A stretch of 64,000 bases of DNA from Kineosporia aurantiaca JCM 3230. Its GTDB lineage: Bacteria > Actinomycetota > Actinomycetes > Actinomycetales > Kineosporiaceae. Location of the stretch: assembly GCA_000719025.1 (NCBI GenBank), contig JODP01000023.1:16019-80018 (forward strand), written 5' to 3'. Position 1 is the first letter of the stretch. Each line of letters begins with the position of its first letter. Shown here one piece after another: positions 51,298 through 60,395 of this stretch. The position numbers and the translations under genes were made by a program. The notes beneath the pieces are model-generated. The model made no database searches and was not told the DNA's origin. It worked only from the letters and a program-made list of their open reading frames with translations.

Positions 51298-52386
51298 ATG
51301 CACATGAAAATTTTTATCCTTGTCGACCGTGTGAAGCCATACGGCGCGGAGCGTGTTGCTTGGTCGATTGCCGAACATTTGTCAGTGGAAAATGAAGTAT
51401 CGCTAGTGACTTTCTCGCGTAGTGCCCCGGATGCCCTGAGCGACGGGGCGCCCTTCAAATATCACAGGATTTCGTCGCGGCAGGCTTCATATACCACCCA
51501 GGCAATTACGATGATGCGGGATCTCAGAAAGCTTGCTTTGGTGGAACACGCAGACGTCACTATATCGTTCATGCCTACTGCAAATTCTCTTGCCGCGCTG
51601 GCATTACTTGGCTTGCCTACCAAGGTCATCGCGACCGAACATAACGTGCCATCGAGAACGACATTGAGCGGCCTACCTGGATTTATAAACAGGATCTCCA
51701 GATCTGCAACCTACCGCCTTGCAGACTCTATTGTCGCAGTTTCGGACGTGGTACGCAGTGACTTAGCCAAGTTCCTCTGGATCAAAGAATTTAAAGTTCG
51801 CAGAATATACAACCCTTTGGAATATGATCGAATAAAGCATTTTTCCATGGAATCAAATGTATGCATGCCAGATGTTCCCAAGGATCAGATCAAGCTATTA
51901 GTCGTGGGGCGCTTAAAATCCGCGAAGGGACATGTGGACGCCATTCGGGCTCTTTCATTCCTGCCAAACAAATATGCGCTTTACTTTGTTGGTGATGGTC
52001 AACTAGAAGACTCGCTGCGTAAACTTGCCCAAGAACTTGGATTGCAAGATAGAGTTAATTTCGCCGGGTTTCAAGAAAATCCGTATTGCTGGATGCGTTG
52101 GGCGGATTTGCTTTTAGTCCCATCGACCTATGAGGGCTTTGGTCTGGTGGTAGCTGAAGCAGCATCATTAGGTCTTCCGGTGATAACGAGTGATGACCCC
52201 GCTTTGATGGAAGTAGCACGGTTAACAGGGGCATCTTCAGTTAAACGGGGAGATGCTCCTGGCCTGGCCAGCGCTTGCTTGAATCAGTCTGCCAAGGAGC
52301 GACCAGTTCCAAAGCGAGTGCCGGATTTTGACGCACGAAGAGTCGCGTCCTTCTATAACGAAATTGCTACTCAAATATCTGGTTAG
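51298..52386 (+). CDS. GT4-family glycosyltransferase
   Basis: The 362-residue enzyme is a retaining GT-B glycosyltransferase. It has the N-terminal glycine/charged loop 'VDRVKPYGAERVAWSIAEHL', 'LLVVGRLKSAKGHVDAIRAL' (start of the donor domain) and the E-x7-E motif 'EGFGLVVAE' at about residues 279-287. It is a cytoplasmic enzyme adding a hexose from a nucleotide sugar. Codon use is much more AT-rich than in flanking genes. It is followed after 37 bases by a flippase gene. The start could also be ATG 51304. Confidence 0.88.
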   Translation: MHMKIFILVDRVKPYGAERVAWSIAEHLSVENEVSLVTFSRSAPDALSDGAPFKYHRISSRQASYTTQAITMMRDLRKLALVEHADVTISFMPTANSLAALALLGLPTKVIATEHNVPSRTTLSGLPGFINRISRSATYRLADSIVAVSDVVRSDLAKFLWIKEFKVRRIYNPLEYDRIKHFSMESNVCMPDVPKDQIKLLVVGRLKSAKGHVDAIRALSFLPNKYALYFVGDGQLEDSLRKLAQELGLQDRVNFAGFQENPYCWMRWADLLLVPSTYEGFGLVVAEAASLGLPVITSDDPALMEVARLTGASSVKRGDAPGLASACLNQSAKERPVPKRVPDFDARRVASFYNEIATQISG

Positions 52387-52423
52387 TGGTCGGGGCAAGG
52401 GGATGGAGCCGGTGAGAAACTAG

Positions 52424-53722
52424 ATGGTTAAGCTTAGCGAACATGCATCCAGAGCTGCCCAATCGTCCACTCGGTTTTCAAGGCGCCTACCGGAGGGACT
52501 GCTTAGCACTTATGCAGCCATGGTTAGCACCCTGGTTTTGAACCTATTTGGCGGGGTCTTAGTTGCGCGGTTGCTCGGAGCTGGTGGGCGCGGAGAACTA
52601 GCTTTCCAAGTCCAAGCATCGGCTGTCGCTGTCGCACTTTGCAGTGCCGGACTGTCCCAATCCGTTACGGTTCTCAGCTCAAGAGGTGGAGGTGCGCTGC
52701 CTCCTTGGCCTCGTGCCTCTGCAGAAGTAACGGCTTGTTCACTTGGTCTCGGCATATTTGCAAGTTTTGCAGCTCTGTTTGCAATTTCCAATGCCGGATC
52801 ATATCCAGTGAACTCAACTGTTTGCATTGCATTTATTCTAATCGTCTCATCTACCATTATCGTTCAATCAGTTTCGGGATTGCTCCGGGCAGCCAGCAAG
52901 TTTATCTGGCTCAGTGCTGTGTTGATTAGCGTGCCGGCCACTTACGTCTTACTACTAGTCTCATTTGTCGAAATTGGGGCGACTAGTTCTTCGGACTTTC
53001 TGCTGTGCAATGCATTGGCAAGCACTTTAGCTATGTCTCTAGCACTATTAGGCTTGTTTCGAGGCCAAGATCATCGTTTTCTTCTGAAGCGTGACGCTGC
53101 CACCTCTCCTGCCGAGAAAAAGTTGATTTCGTACCTTGGTCGCTCATATGTTGGAAGCATAGTGTCCGTTGACACGCTGCAGTTGGACGCTCTCGTTCTC
53201 GGAGTTGTTGCCGGTCCGGTCGCTCTGGGTGTGTATTCGGTAAGCTTAGCGGTTGCGTCCTTAGTCAAGTTTCAGTCGACTGCCGCGAATTTGGTCTTGC
53301 TACCGCTCTTGGCGCGTGCTGATTCTCGACACTTGGACGGGCGTCGTGCGGTAAAGATGGTGAGAGCTGTAGCCGTAGTTACCGCACTGCCATTGGCGCC
53401 TGCTGGTGCATGGTTGATCCCAGTGGTCTATGGAACGGATTTTCGACCATCCATTCTACTTATGTTCTTGGTGTTGTTGAGTGCGACTCTTAGTGTTTCC
53501 AGAAACGTAGCCGCAGATCAGTTGAAAGCAATGGATCGTCCAGGTGCCGTTTCAGTTATTGAAATCTTCGCCCTGGCGATTACGTTTCCAACCTTCTTCA
53601 TCGTCGCTTCACAGGGGCTTGATTTCCTGGCTCTGGCCTCGGCCGTTTTGCAGGCTGTTCACCTGTTCGTTCTTGCTGCACTGCGGACAACCATCGAAAA
53701 AAGGAGCGACGCGAAATTATGA
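52424..53722 (+). CDS. Polysaccharide flippase (Wzx/MVF-like)
   Basis: The 432-residue protein has about 12-14 membrane segments. It begins with the typical 'LLSTYAAMVSTLVLNLFGGV' followed by 'LVARLLGAGGRGELAF', the Wzx signature region. It should move lipid-linked repeat units across the membrane to the polymerase. It overlaps the next gene by four bases (ATGA), so flippase and glycosyltransferase are coupled. The coding sequence is AT-richer than the window average. Confidence 0.88.
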   Translation: MVKLSEHASRAAQSSTRFSRRLPEGLLSTYAAMVSTLVLNLFGGVLVARLLGAGGRGELAFQVQASAVAVALCSAGLSQSVTVLSSRGGGALPPWPRASAEVTACSLGLGIFASFAALFAISNAGSYPVNSTVCIAFILIVSSTIIVQSVSGLLRAASKFIWLSAVLISVPATYVLLLVSFVEIGATSSSDFLLCNALASTLAMSLALLGLFRGQDHRFLLKRDAATSPAEKKLISYLGRSYVGSIVSVDTLQLDALVLGVVAGPVALGVYSVSLAVASLVKFQSTAANLVLLPLLARADSRHLDGRRAVKMVRAVAVVTALPLAPAGAWLIPVVYGTDFRPSILLMFLVLLSATLSVSRNVAADQLKAMDRPGAVSVIEIFALAITFPTFFIVASQGLDFLALASAVLQAVHLFVLAALRTTIEKRSDAKL

Positions 53723-54966
53723 CAGCATGGACTGTTGTACAACCGGCTGCTACGCCTGAGATGACGCATCTGGCAACAGCCTTAGCCCGCCACGGGAGCT
53801 TGGAGACATACATATCGTCGACTCCGTTTACACGAGACAGCATTTGGGCCAGCAAGATTGTGCAGGGGGTGACGCCCAAGCTATCGCGCCGGTTGCTTCC
53901 TTCTCCCATAACTCGCGAAATGGTAGTGAGCAGTGGAACACTGACCGAATTCGCCTTTAAGGCTCTGCACGGGAAGCCATACCTACGTACGCAACAGTTG
54001 CAACTAATGCATAAGCGCGCCAAAGATGTGCATCGAAGGGCGCAGGCAGTATTGAGTCACCGGGGCGACGGAACTGGTCGCGGTATCGTGGTTCAGGCTG
54101 GGCGCGGCTGGCGGACACTGGAATTGGCGCGTTCGAAAGGTTACCAAACGGTGCTGAACACATCCATTGTACATAGGCGATTTATGGCGGATGAGATTCG
54201 GCGAGAGATTGAACGATATCCCGATTGGGCAGACGGCATGCTTGAATACATCAGGCCGGAGGTCGAACTGGATGAACTGGATCGCGAACTCGAGATCGCG
54301 CACGTGGTTCTTGCGCAGAGCCGTTTTCAAGCCAAGGTTTTGCGGGAATATGGAGTGGATCCCGGCAAGATCCAAGTAATACCTCTTGGCGTGGATGAAG
54401 CATTCCACCAGGCTCAGACATCGAAGATGGTTCGTAACAAGAAAGATGGAAATCTTCGGATAGGCTGGCTGGGCCAAGTCACGCAGCGAAAGGGATTTGT
54501 CGATCTACTTAGTGCCCTTGGAAACGACTTTCAAAGTCGTGGGTACACACTTGTTGTGGCTGGTGTGGTGGAAGGCAACGTGGTGAATCGGCTACGCGCA
54601 GTTGGCGCTGAATTATGTGGTCCAATCGCCCACTCAGAGGTCACCGGTTGGCTCCAAGGAGTGGATATTCTTGTTTCCCCGAGTCTTTTGGAGGGTTTCT
54701 CTTTAGCACCGGTGGAAGCTATGGCGGCCGGCGTGCCGGTTCTAGTCAGTGACCGACTGTACGTGTCAGACTTGATTACTACGGGTCATAACGGTTGGCT
54801 GGTAGAGGCGCGCAACTGCGTTGATCTTCGCGAACGCTTGGAGCACATTCGCAAGCTGTCCAGTGAGGACTTGGGTGCAGTAGGTCGGGCTGGAGCCGAA
54901 CTCGTAGCGTCTCTTCGCTGGGACACTTATGAGGCGCGGATCGCTGATCTGCTCTGTCAATGCTAG
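53719..54966 (+). CDS. GT4-family glycosyltransferase
   Basis: The 415-residue enzyme shows 'LRIGWLGQVTQRKGFVDLLS' (donor-domain start), 'VDILVSPSLLEGFSLAPVEA' with the E-x7-E motif at about residues 325-333, and 'MAAGVPVLVSD'. The acceptor half carries 'VEAMAAGV'-independent, poorly conserved sequence, as usual. Its start overlaps the flippase stop by four bases. It is the last gene of the plus-strand three-gene unit 51298-54966. Confidence 0.88.
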   Translation: MTAWTVVQPAATPEMTHLATALARHGSLETYISSTPFTRDSIWASKIVQGVTPKLSRRLLPSPITREMVVSSGTLTEFAFKALHGKPYLRTQQLQLMHKRAKDVHRRAQAVLSHRGDGTGRGIVVQAGRGWRTLELARSKGYQTVLNTSIVHRRFMADEIRREIERYPDWADGMLEYIRPEVELDELDRELEIAHVVLAQSRFQAKVLREYGVDPGKIQVIPLGVDEAFHQAQTSKMVRNKKDGNLRIGWLGQVTQRKGFVDLLSALGNDFQSRGYTLVVAGVVEGNVVNRLRAVGAELCGPIAHSEVTGWLQGVDILVSPSLLEGFSLAPVEAMAAGVPVLVSDRLYVSDLITTGHNGWLVEARNCVDLRERLEHIRKLSSEDLGAVGRAGAELVASLRWDTYEARIADLLCQC

Positions 54967-55063
54967 TCAGACCTTTTACTTAACCCGATGATAAAATTCG
55001 ATATCACGTTGAGAGTGTCTAACTAGCAAGATTTCTGTTCTGTGCACGACCGGTGGGACCTTT

Positions 55064-55090
55064 GGGTCACTTTAAGAGGAGACCCTTTTA
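55064..55090 (+). terminator. Weak hairpin followed by T-run
   Basis: GGGTC (55064-55068) pairs with GACCC (55081-55085), followed by TTTT. The stem is short, but it is the only terminator-like structure downstream of the plus-strand glycan genes. Confidence 0.3.
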
Positions 55091-55126
55091 ATCCAATAGA
55101 GGTGCGAGGCCTAAGGAACGGAGAGT

Positions 55127-55336
55127 GTGGGCAACGATAACTCGATGATGATGTATCAACCGCAGAATTCGGTCGAGCAAGACTTTCGATTAGGCGCAAG
55201 ACGCCTAGTCTACAGTCTGCTCCGTCGATTTCCCCGTTCTTGGGATTGGCTATGCGGGGCCGGGCGCGCACGTTTGATAACTGATTTTACGTGCTCTAGA
55301 TTATCAGAAGTGCGGGAAAACCAATTTGGTCAATAA
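55127..55336 (+). CDS. Small open frame of 69 residues, uncertain
   Basis: A GTG at 55127 follows 'GGAGAGT'. The product has a basic helical stretch ('ARRLVYSLLRRFPRSWDWLC') and no family. It may be the front of a truncated gene or chance. The rest of the gap 54967-55346 is empty. Confidence 0.25.
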   Translation: MGNDNSMMMYQPQNSVEQDFRLGARRLVYSLLRRFPRSWDWLCGAGRARLITDFTCSRLSEVRENQFGQ

Positions 55337-55346
55337 GTTCGGGAAT

Positions 55347-56351
55347 TTACTTGCTGGCGCTCCGGATGCTTGCAATAGCCTGAGTACGGCGCAAAAAATT
55401 TGCTGTGAGATCCCACAACAATCTTTTGGGGTCCCTCCGAGGAATGCCGAAGTTGGCTGCCGCCCTGTCGCGCCAGTCCGGCAGAGGCGCCTGCCAGAAC
55501 CACGACTCAGGGTCTCGGGAGACCTGTTGCATCTTTGCAAGCCCGCGGTTTTTTTCAGCTGGCAGATGCCATAACGGGAGAGATAGGTCGCTTGGACGCA
55601 CGGTTCGGAAGGTCGGAGCCGTCCAGATTCTTCGAATGTACGGCTCTGCCGACACAGTTGTTGTATAGCGCAGAGCATAGTTCATCAGGTGCTCCTCGGT
55701 GACAAATCGAGGAAGCTTATTCCTCCACTGGTATAGGCTAAACTTCCAGCTTTCTTCTACGCGCGCCGAGATCGTGTGCCAGGATGACGCATTGAACCCG
55801 TAAAGTTCGCCTCCATAGTGGCGAGGCAGTCCGTTGAGAGTCGGATCCAACTGCTTGTGTAGCTCGGCCGCAGTGACAGCGGATAGCCCTTGGCATAAGT
55901 AGTCCGGATCGTATTCGGTGTCGTAAGTAAGAAACCCGCTTTGTGGAATGCTATTGAAAACATGTTCAAGACTGCCGCAGCAGACGACATCGGGATCGAG
56001 AAGAACTATTCGATCCGTGGGTTCTGCATAGGTCTTTGCCAGACAAGCGAGTGCATCTATGGAGAACAAGGAGGCGTTGAAGGTTGGAAAAAAGCCTGGC
56101 GGAGGTTCGTGAGAAAAAGGCGTCAGCAAGATGTCAGCGTCGAGTTCATTCAGTTGTCGCTCGAGGTTAACACCGGGGGACATGGTCGTCACTAACACGA
56201 GGGTCAGTTCGGGGTTCCAACGACGGAGCGAAGAGAAGCACAGATTGATCAGACTGTGAAAAGTCCTGAGAGGATCCTTGGCAGCTGAATGAAGATTGGG
56301 ACTATCCGCGGCAGGGGATGGTGTAAAAGCGATCGCAACAACGGTACTCAT
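55347..56351 (-). CDS. GT-A-like putative glycosyltransferase
   Basis: The 334-residue protein looks like a GT-A nucleotide-diphospho-sugar transferase. An N-terminal fold 'VVAIAFTPSPAADSPNLHSA' leads to 'RIVLLDPDVVCCGSLEHVFN' with a D-P-D metal motif (Asp119-Asp121). 'YGGELYGFNASSWHTI' and 'FVTEEHLMNYALRY' follow, as in GT8-type and related enzymes. No close family comes to mind. ATG 56351 starts one base after the upstream stop, so it is translated with that gene. Last gene of the minus-strand trio. Confidence 0.65.
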   Translation of the reverse strand: MSTVVAIAFTPSPAADSPNLHSAAKDPLRTFHSLINLCFSSLRRWNPELTLVLVTTMSPGVNLERQLNELDADILLTPFSHEPPPGFFPTFNASLFSIDALACLAKTYAEPTDRIVLLDPDVVCCGSLEHVFNSIPQSGFLTYDTEYDPDYLCQGLSAVTAAELHKQLDPTLNGLPRHYGGELYGFNASSWHTISARVEESWKFSLYQWRNKLPRFVTEEHLMNYALRYTTTVSAEPYIRRIWTAPTFRTVRPSDLSLPLWHLPAEKNRGLAKMQQVSRDPESWFWQAPLPDWRDRAAANFGIPRRDPKRLLWDLTANFLRRTQAIASIRSASK

Positions 56352-56352
56352 G

Positions 56353-57453
56353 CTAAGGGGCCACCTGTCCAACGGCCTTCAGGACCACGGAAGCAAGCTC
56401 TTCGGGAGTATGGCGTGTAATGGGATGATTCAGAAGAGGGCCTGTCCAGTTGTTTTTGCTCTGTCGCAATGCTGCAGCCAGTTGTGACGACGCAGGTTCG
56501 CTGATGATCACACCGGGCATGCTCTGAACGGACGGAGCCACACCGCAAGCGTTAGAGACGACGACTTGTAGTCCTGCTGCCAGTCCCTCATTGACGACGA
56601 GTCCCCATACTTCTTCCTTGCTGGGCAAGACGAGGGTGTTTGCTGACGCGTACGCCATGACCAAGTCGTCACCGTTGAGAGAGCCGGCGAATGTGATTGC
56701 TGTCTCAAGGCTGAGATCGCTAGCCAAGTTGCGCAGCTGACCTTCTTCCGGGCCTTCACCGACAAGTGTGAGCGTATCGTGGGGTTGGCGTGCCGCCCCA
56801 AAAGCGCGTACTAGGCCGTCAACGTTCTTGCGCGGGATGAACTGGCCCACATATAGATAGTGGTGTCCGGGCCGCCCCCTCCAGGTGGGGCGCATGCTCG
56901 TCGCTTCGGCGAATCTGGCTACGTCGACGGTATTAAAACCTTCGATCACTCTCGCGCGAGGCACACCGATGTTCTGGGCTGCTTCAGTTGAGGCGCGGCC
57001 AGCGGTGAGCACGAGGTCGGCGCCCTCGAAGAACCATCGTCGGGCAATCGGCACAGGGCCCGTGCTGTATCTGCGAGTGATCAGGGTACTGCGATAGGAC
57101 GCAATGACTGGGATACGTCGCCGGCGTGCCCACCAGCGTGCAGCCATGTAGGCAGGAGACTCCCACCCGTCGATGACGATGGCGCGTGGTCGCTCGTTAA
57201 TCATCCTCAAAAGCTGCAGGGACGGAGCGTAGATCACCGATTCGCCCGAGGTATTAATTGGTTTCGCGCCAAGGAAAAGCAACTCGTAGGAGGCGTCCGT
57301 GAGGTCGATTGTCCAGTTCCTATTGGGTTCGGTCTCAGCCATCAGCGCTACCGTGAGTTGGTGATTGGCGGCGATCGCGGACCACAGGGGCATGCGGTAT
57401 GGCGTCGGGACGTTGCTGATCCAGAGCAGCCTGCCCCTTTGGTTACTGACCAC
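56353..57453 (-). CDS. GT4-family glycosyltransferase
   Basis: The 366-residue enzyme has 'LLWISNVPTPYRMPLWSAIA' at the N terminus, 'HHYLYVGQFIPRKNVDGLVR' and 'LTLVGEGPEEGQLRNLASDL' in the donor domain, and the E-x7-E motif 'EVWGLVVNE' near residue 280. It overlaps the upstream glycosyltransferase gene by 11 bases and ends one base before the next start. The trio is a tight operon. Confidence 0.88.
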   Translation of the reverse strand: MVSNQRGRLLWISNVPTPYRMPLWSAIAANHQLTVALMAETEPNRNWTIDLTDASYELLFLGAKPINTSGESVIYAPSLQLLRMINERPRAIVIDGWESPAYMAARWWARRRRIPVIASYRSTLITRRYSTGPVPIARRWFFEGADLVLTAGRASTEAAQNIGVPRARVIEGFNTVDVARFAEATSMRPTWRGRPGHHYLYVGQFIPRKNVDGLVRAFGAARQPHDTLTLVGEGPEEGQLRNLASDLSLETAITFAGSLNGDDLVMAYASANTLVLPSKEEVWGLVVNEGLAAGLQVVVSNACGVAPSVQSMPGVIISEPASSQLAAALRQSKNNWTGPLLNHPITRHTPEELASVVLKAVGQVAP

Positions 57454-58579
57454 TTAGGATGCCTTCCTCTCGATGCTCGTATGACTGCAGCAGTTGGGCG
57501 CCCACGGTCTGCATAGAGAACCGTTTCCGAGCCGTCTCACGTGCTGCCTGCGAAAGTTCATCTCGTCGCTGTCTGTCCTTGAGCAGCAGGCGGAGCGCGA
57601 CGGCGAGCGGCTGCGTGCCAGGTTCTATGACGAGGGCTGCATCGTCTTGCACGAGCTGGTCGGCCAGACCGCAGCTGACGGTACAGATCGACGGTGTTCC
57701 GGCGGCAAGGGCTTCGAGGAGTGTCATAGGAAACACCTCCCCGACCGACGGAAGTGTGAAAATGCTTGCGCGTTGAAGGCGTTCCATCGCGGCGTCGTGC
57801 GACAGCGCGCCTTCGTACACTAACGAATTCTGTACCTCGGGATTCATGCGAATGAACTCATGCAGACGCTCGAGATCCCCGTCATCGGAGCCAATTACAC
57901 TGAATCTGGCATCGATGCCATCGGCGATCAAGTTTCGGGCAGCTTCGGCGAAGTCCATGACCCGCTTGCGCGGGTGTAGGCGAGCCATGAACACGACATC
58001 CGGCCTTCCCTCAGGCCGAGGTCGTAGATCGGTGAGCGCGACGCCGTTGGGCAACTGCACCGTCGGTGTCTCATCACCGAGCATTTCTTGTATGTCCTGC
58101 TTTTCCGTCCTTGTCAGGACGAACCGCGACTTAGCCCGCCGCAGAATGCGCAGCGTCAGGAGCCGATCCAAGAGACGTGCCTGCGCCCGAGAATCAGGTG
58201 CGATCATGCCGTGAGTCTGCGTGGTGTATGGAACGTTCGCCCGCAGGAACATCAGGCCAGCAGACAGGGCGATGAGGTCTCGGCCCAAATGCAGGTGTCC
58301 CACATCGAAGTGACCGGCGTTCCGGAAAAGCCAGCGCAACATCGCCGGTGACAGCAGACCAGAAAAGCGGGCGCCCGGGACGAGGGTTCGTACTGGGAAC
58401 AGATGGGCTGGCACACCCTCAATTTCGGAAGGAGTCGGGCCCGCACCTCTCCAGCCGGCGACGATCTGCGCATCGTGTCCGCGACGGCGAAGTTCAGCGC
58501 ATTGGTTGACCGCAACTGTTAGGGGCCCACCGTAGGACGAACGATCGTCCACGAGTGTGATGACGTGAAGGATGCGCAT
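57443..58579 (-). CDS. GT4-family glycosyltransferase, first gene of the minus-strand operon
   Basis: The 378-residue enzyme starts 'MRILHVITLVDDRSSYGGPL'. The frame is open to 58855, but the upstream part is Arg/Ser-rich and not protein-like, so ATG 58579 is chosen. It shows 'PDVVFMARLHPRKRVMDFAE' and the E-x7-E motif 'EVFPMTLLE' near residue 280. It leads the three-gene operon that builds part of the repeat unit. A strong hairpin lies 160 bases upstream of its start. Confidence 0.88.
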   Translation of the reverse strand: MRILHVITLVDDRSSYGGPLTVAVNQCAELRRRGHDAQIVAGWRGAGPTPSEIEGVPAHLFPVRTLVPGARFSGLLSPAMLRWLFRNAGHFDVGHLHLGRDLIALSAGLMFLRANVPYTTQTHGMIAPDSRAQARLLDRLLTLRILRRAKSRFVLTRTEKQDIQEMLGDETPTVQLPNGVALTDLRPRPEGRPDVVFMARLHPRKRVMDFAEAARNLIADGIDARFSVIGSDDGDLERLHEFIRMNPEVQNSLVYEGALSHDAAMERLQRASIFTLPSVGEVFPMTLLEALAAGTPSICTVSCGLADQLVQDDAALVIEPGTQPLAVALRLLLKDRQRRDELSQAARETARKRFSMQTVGAQLLQSYEHREEGILSGQ

Positions 58580-58736
58580 GTCAGACGCTGCCGCTCCCGG
58601 CCGCCCTGTCGGAACTCTCAAGAGCTGCGAACGGATTTTGGGTTTCTCGGACAGTCGTCTGCTCGTTCGTCGGGACGTTAACGGAAACGGGGTTCTTGAG
58701 GTTGGACCGCATCGGTTAGGTCTCCTGGGAGGCGAG

Positions 58737-58772
58737 CGCTGGTGCCCTCGGCGCCGCCTGAGGGCACCAGCG
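58737..58772. other. Strong 13-bp hairpin upstream of the glycosyltransferase operon
   Basis: CGCTGGTGCCCTC pairs perfectly with GAGGGCACCAGCG around a ten-base loop. It lies 158 bases upstream of the minus-strand operon start, with no T-run on either side. It may be a leader attenuator of that operon or the terminator of a lost gene. Confidence 0.5.
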
Positions 58773-60395
58773 AAGCCGCCTCTGGCAGTTCCAGATGTGG
58801 CCGGGCAATGGCTGACATCGTCGTCAGTTCGGACTACCGTCGCCGGTATCGTCACAATCGGTGCCGAGAAGGCTACCGCAGGTCATTCAGGTAGTGCGGC
58901 GCTTCATGGTTCCCATGGAGGCCTAGGGGGTGTTTGCGGCTGAGATGCAAGCTGCCTGGGGGAGACCGCCATGGGGCAAATGTTTGAGATTGAAATTCAA
59001 TCTGAGACCGAGTAGGCGAGCGAGCCTGCAGTGACCTGCGGGACGCCGTCTACCTGCTGTAGGTGCCTCCTCGGACGCCAAACCCATCGGATGCCTGCTC
59101 CACCCGTCGAACTCCGGCACTGAGATTCCTGGCCGCGGCGAGCCTGAATCCGGACGCCGAAGGTCCTTAGCTTCTTCTTCGGTGAGATCAGGAGCGCCGC
59201 CGGTGACCTCCGGATAGTGCGGGCGGCGCCATCGCTTGGCGAAAGATCTAGACCACGGCCTGGCTGGAAGGGGGAACCCCGAGCTCAAGCCGGGCAGAGG
59301 CAGGTTGGGTGTACGGAGTTCCTGGGGCGGTCGTCGAGGAGGGGTTGGCCTGACAGGTTGAGGAACGCGTTGAGTCGAAGGCGTCAATGATGGAGACCCT
59401 GTAGTTGTAGGCGGTCAGGCCCTGGAGAAGCTCACGACCTGCGCTGTCGAGCATTACTGCATTCGAGTCGCCCTGTGCCGCAGTATCACTCACGAGCCGC
59501 AGCACCTTCCGCCATTCCTGAACGGGCGCTGGTTGGTGCCGGGCCTCGATCGCTTCGTGCAGGTGATGGGCGCGGCTGGCCCGGTAACCGGAGGACGTGA
59601 GCTTGGACAGCTGGGTGTGGCTGTTCCGAAGCACCTGATTCGCTTGTTCGATTACCAGGTGAACGGCAAGCTCACCGGTTCGGAGGGCCATCGCGTCCTC
59701 GGGTGGGCTCAACTGACCTCTGCGATTCGCCGAGCTACTCGGATCAGCTCCCGAGCAGGCCACTGAGTAAAGTTAGAGCCAGAAGAACGAACGAGTCGGT
59801 GAAACCAGGGACGCGCATGGACGGGAGTTCGCGGGCTTCCTTCAAGCACAAGGCTTCGATGAGTACGACATCGTGGAAGAGTGTTCGAGGATGGAGAGTC
59901 CGCGCCGGAGTGTAGAGCTGGGCGAGGCTCTTCTCCCGTCCACCAGTTGGCGACGATACCGGTTCAAGTGGATCTTCGGCGCCGGGCCACCTCAGGCCGA
60001 CTTCGATTCGGCCGCCCGGCTGTGGCACTGCCTCGTTCATAGTCGGCCGCGCCCGCCCTAACCACTCCCAGGAGCCATTCAACCCCACCACAGGCGGAGC
60101 GAGCAGCAAGGTCGGGTTCAACGAATCGCCGGGGTGGACAAGCCAACGACGACCGGCAGCCGGAGCGGCAACGCGGTTCTGGCGGCCGTGATCACTGCAT
60201 TGACCGGTCAGGGGCTCATAGTGGATAGCACCTCAACCCAACATTGCGTGATCGGCCGACTGTCATCGCTGGCCGGTTGCATGATGCTGGACCAGCAGTC
60301 CCTGAGCATGACGAGGCTATTGCCGATTCTCCGGCGCGTCACGGACGGCAACGGCTACGGTGCTGCGCGTGACGGTGCATGCAGGAACGGCCGGG
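58773..60395. other. 1.6-kb gene-poor stretch inside the glycan locus
   Basis: Frames of 60-170 codons exist on both strands (for example minus 59248-59763, with 'AYNYRVSIIDAFDSTRSSTC'), but none has a family or good start. It looks like decayed coding DNA separating the two halves of the locus. Confidence 0.4.

Noticed and set aside
58780..60390. Possible cluster of small genes in the 1.6-kb gap of the glycan locus
   Set aside because: Frames are short, mostly Pro/Arg-rich, lack ribosome sites and none matches a known family.
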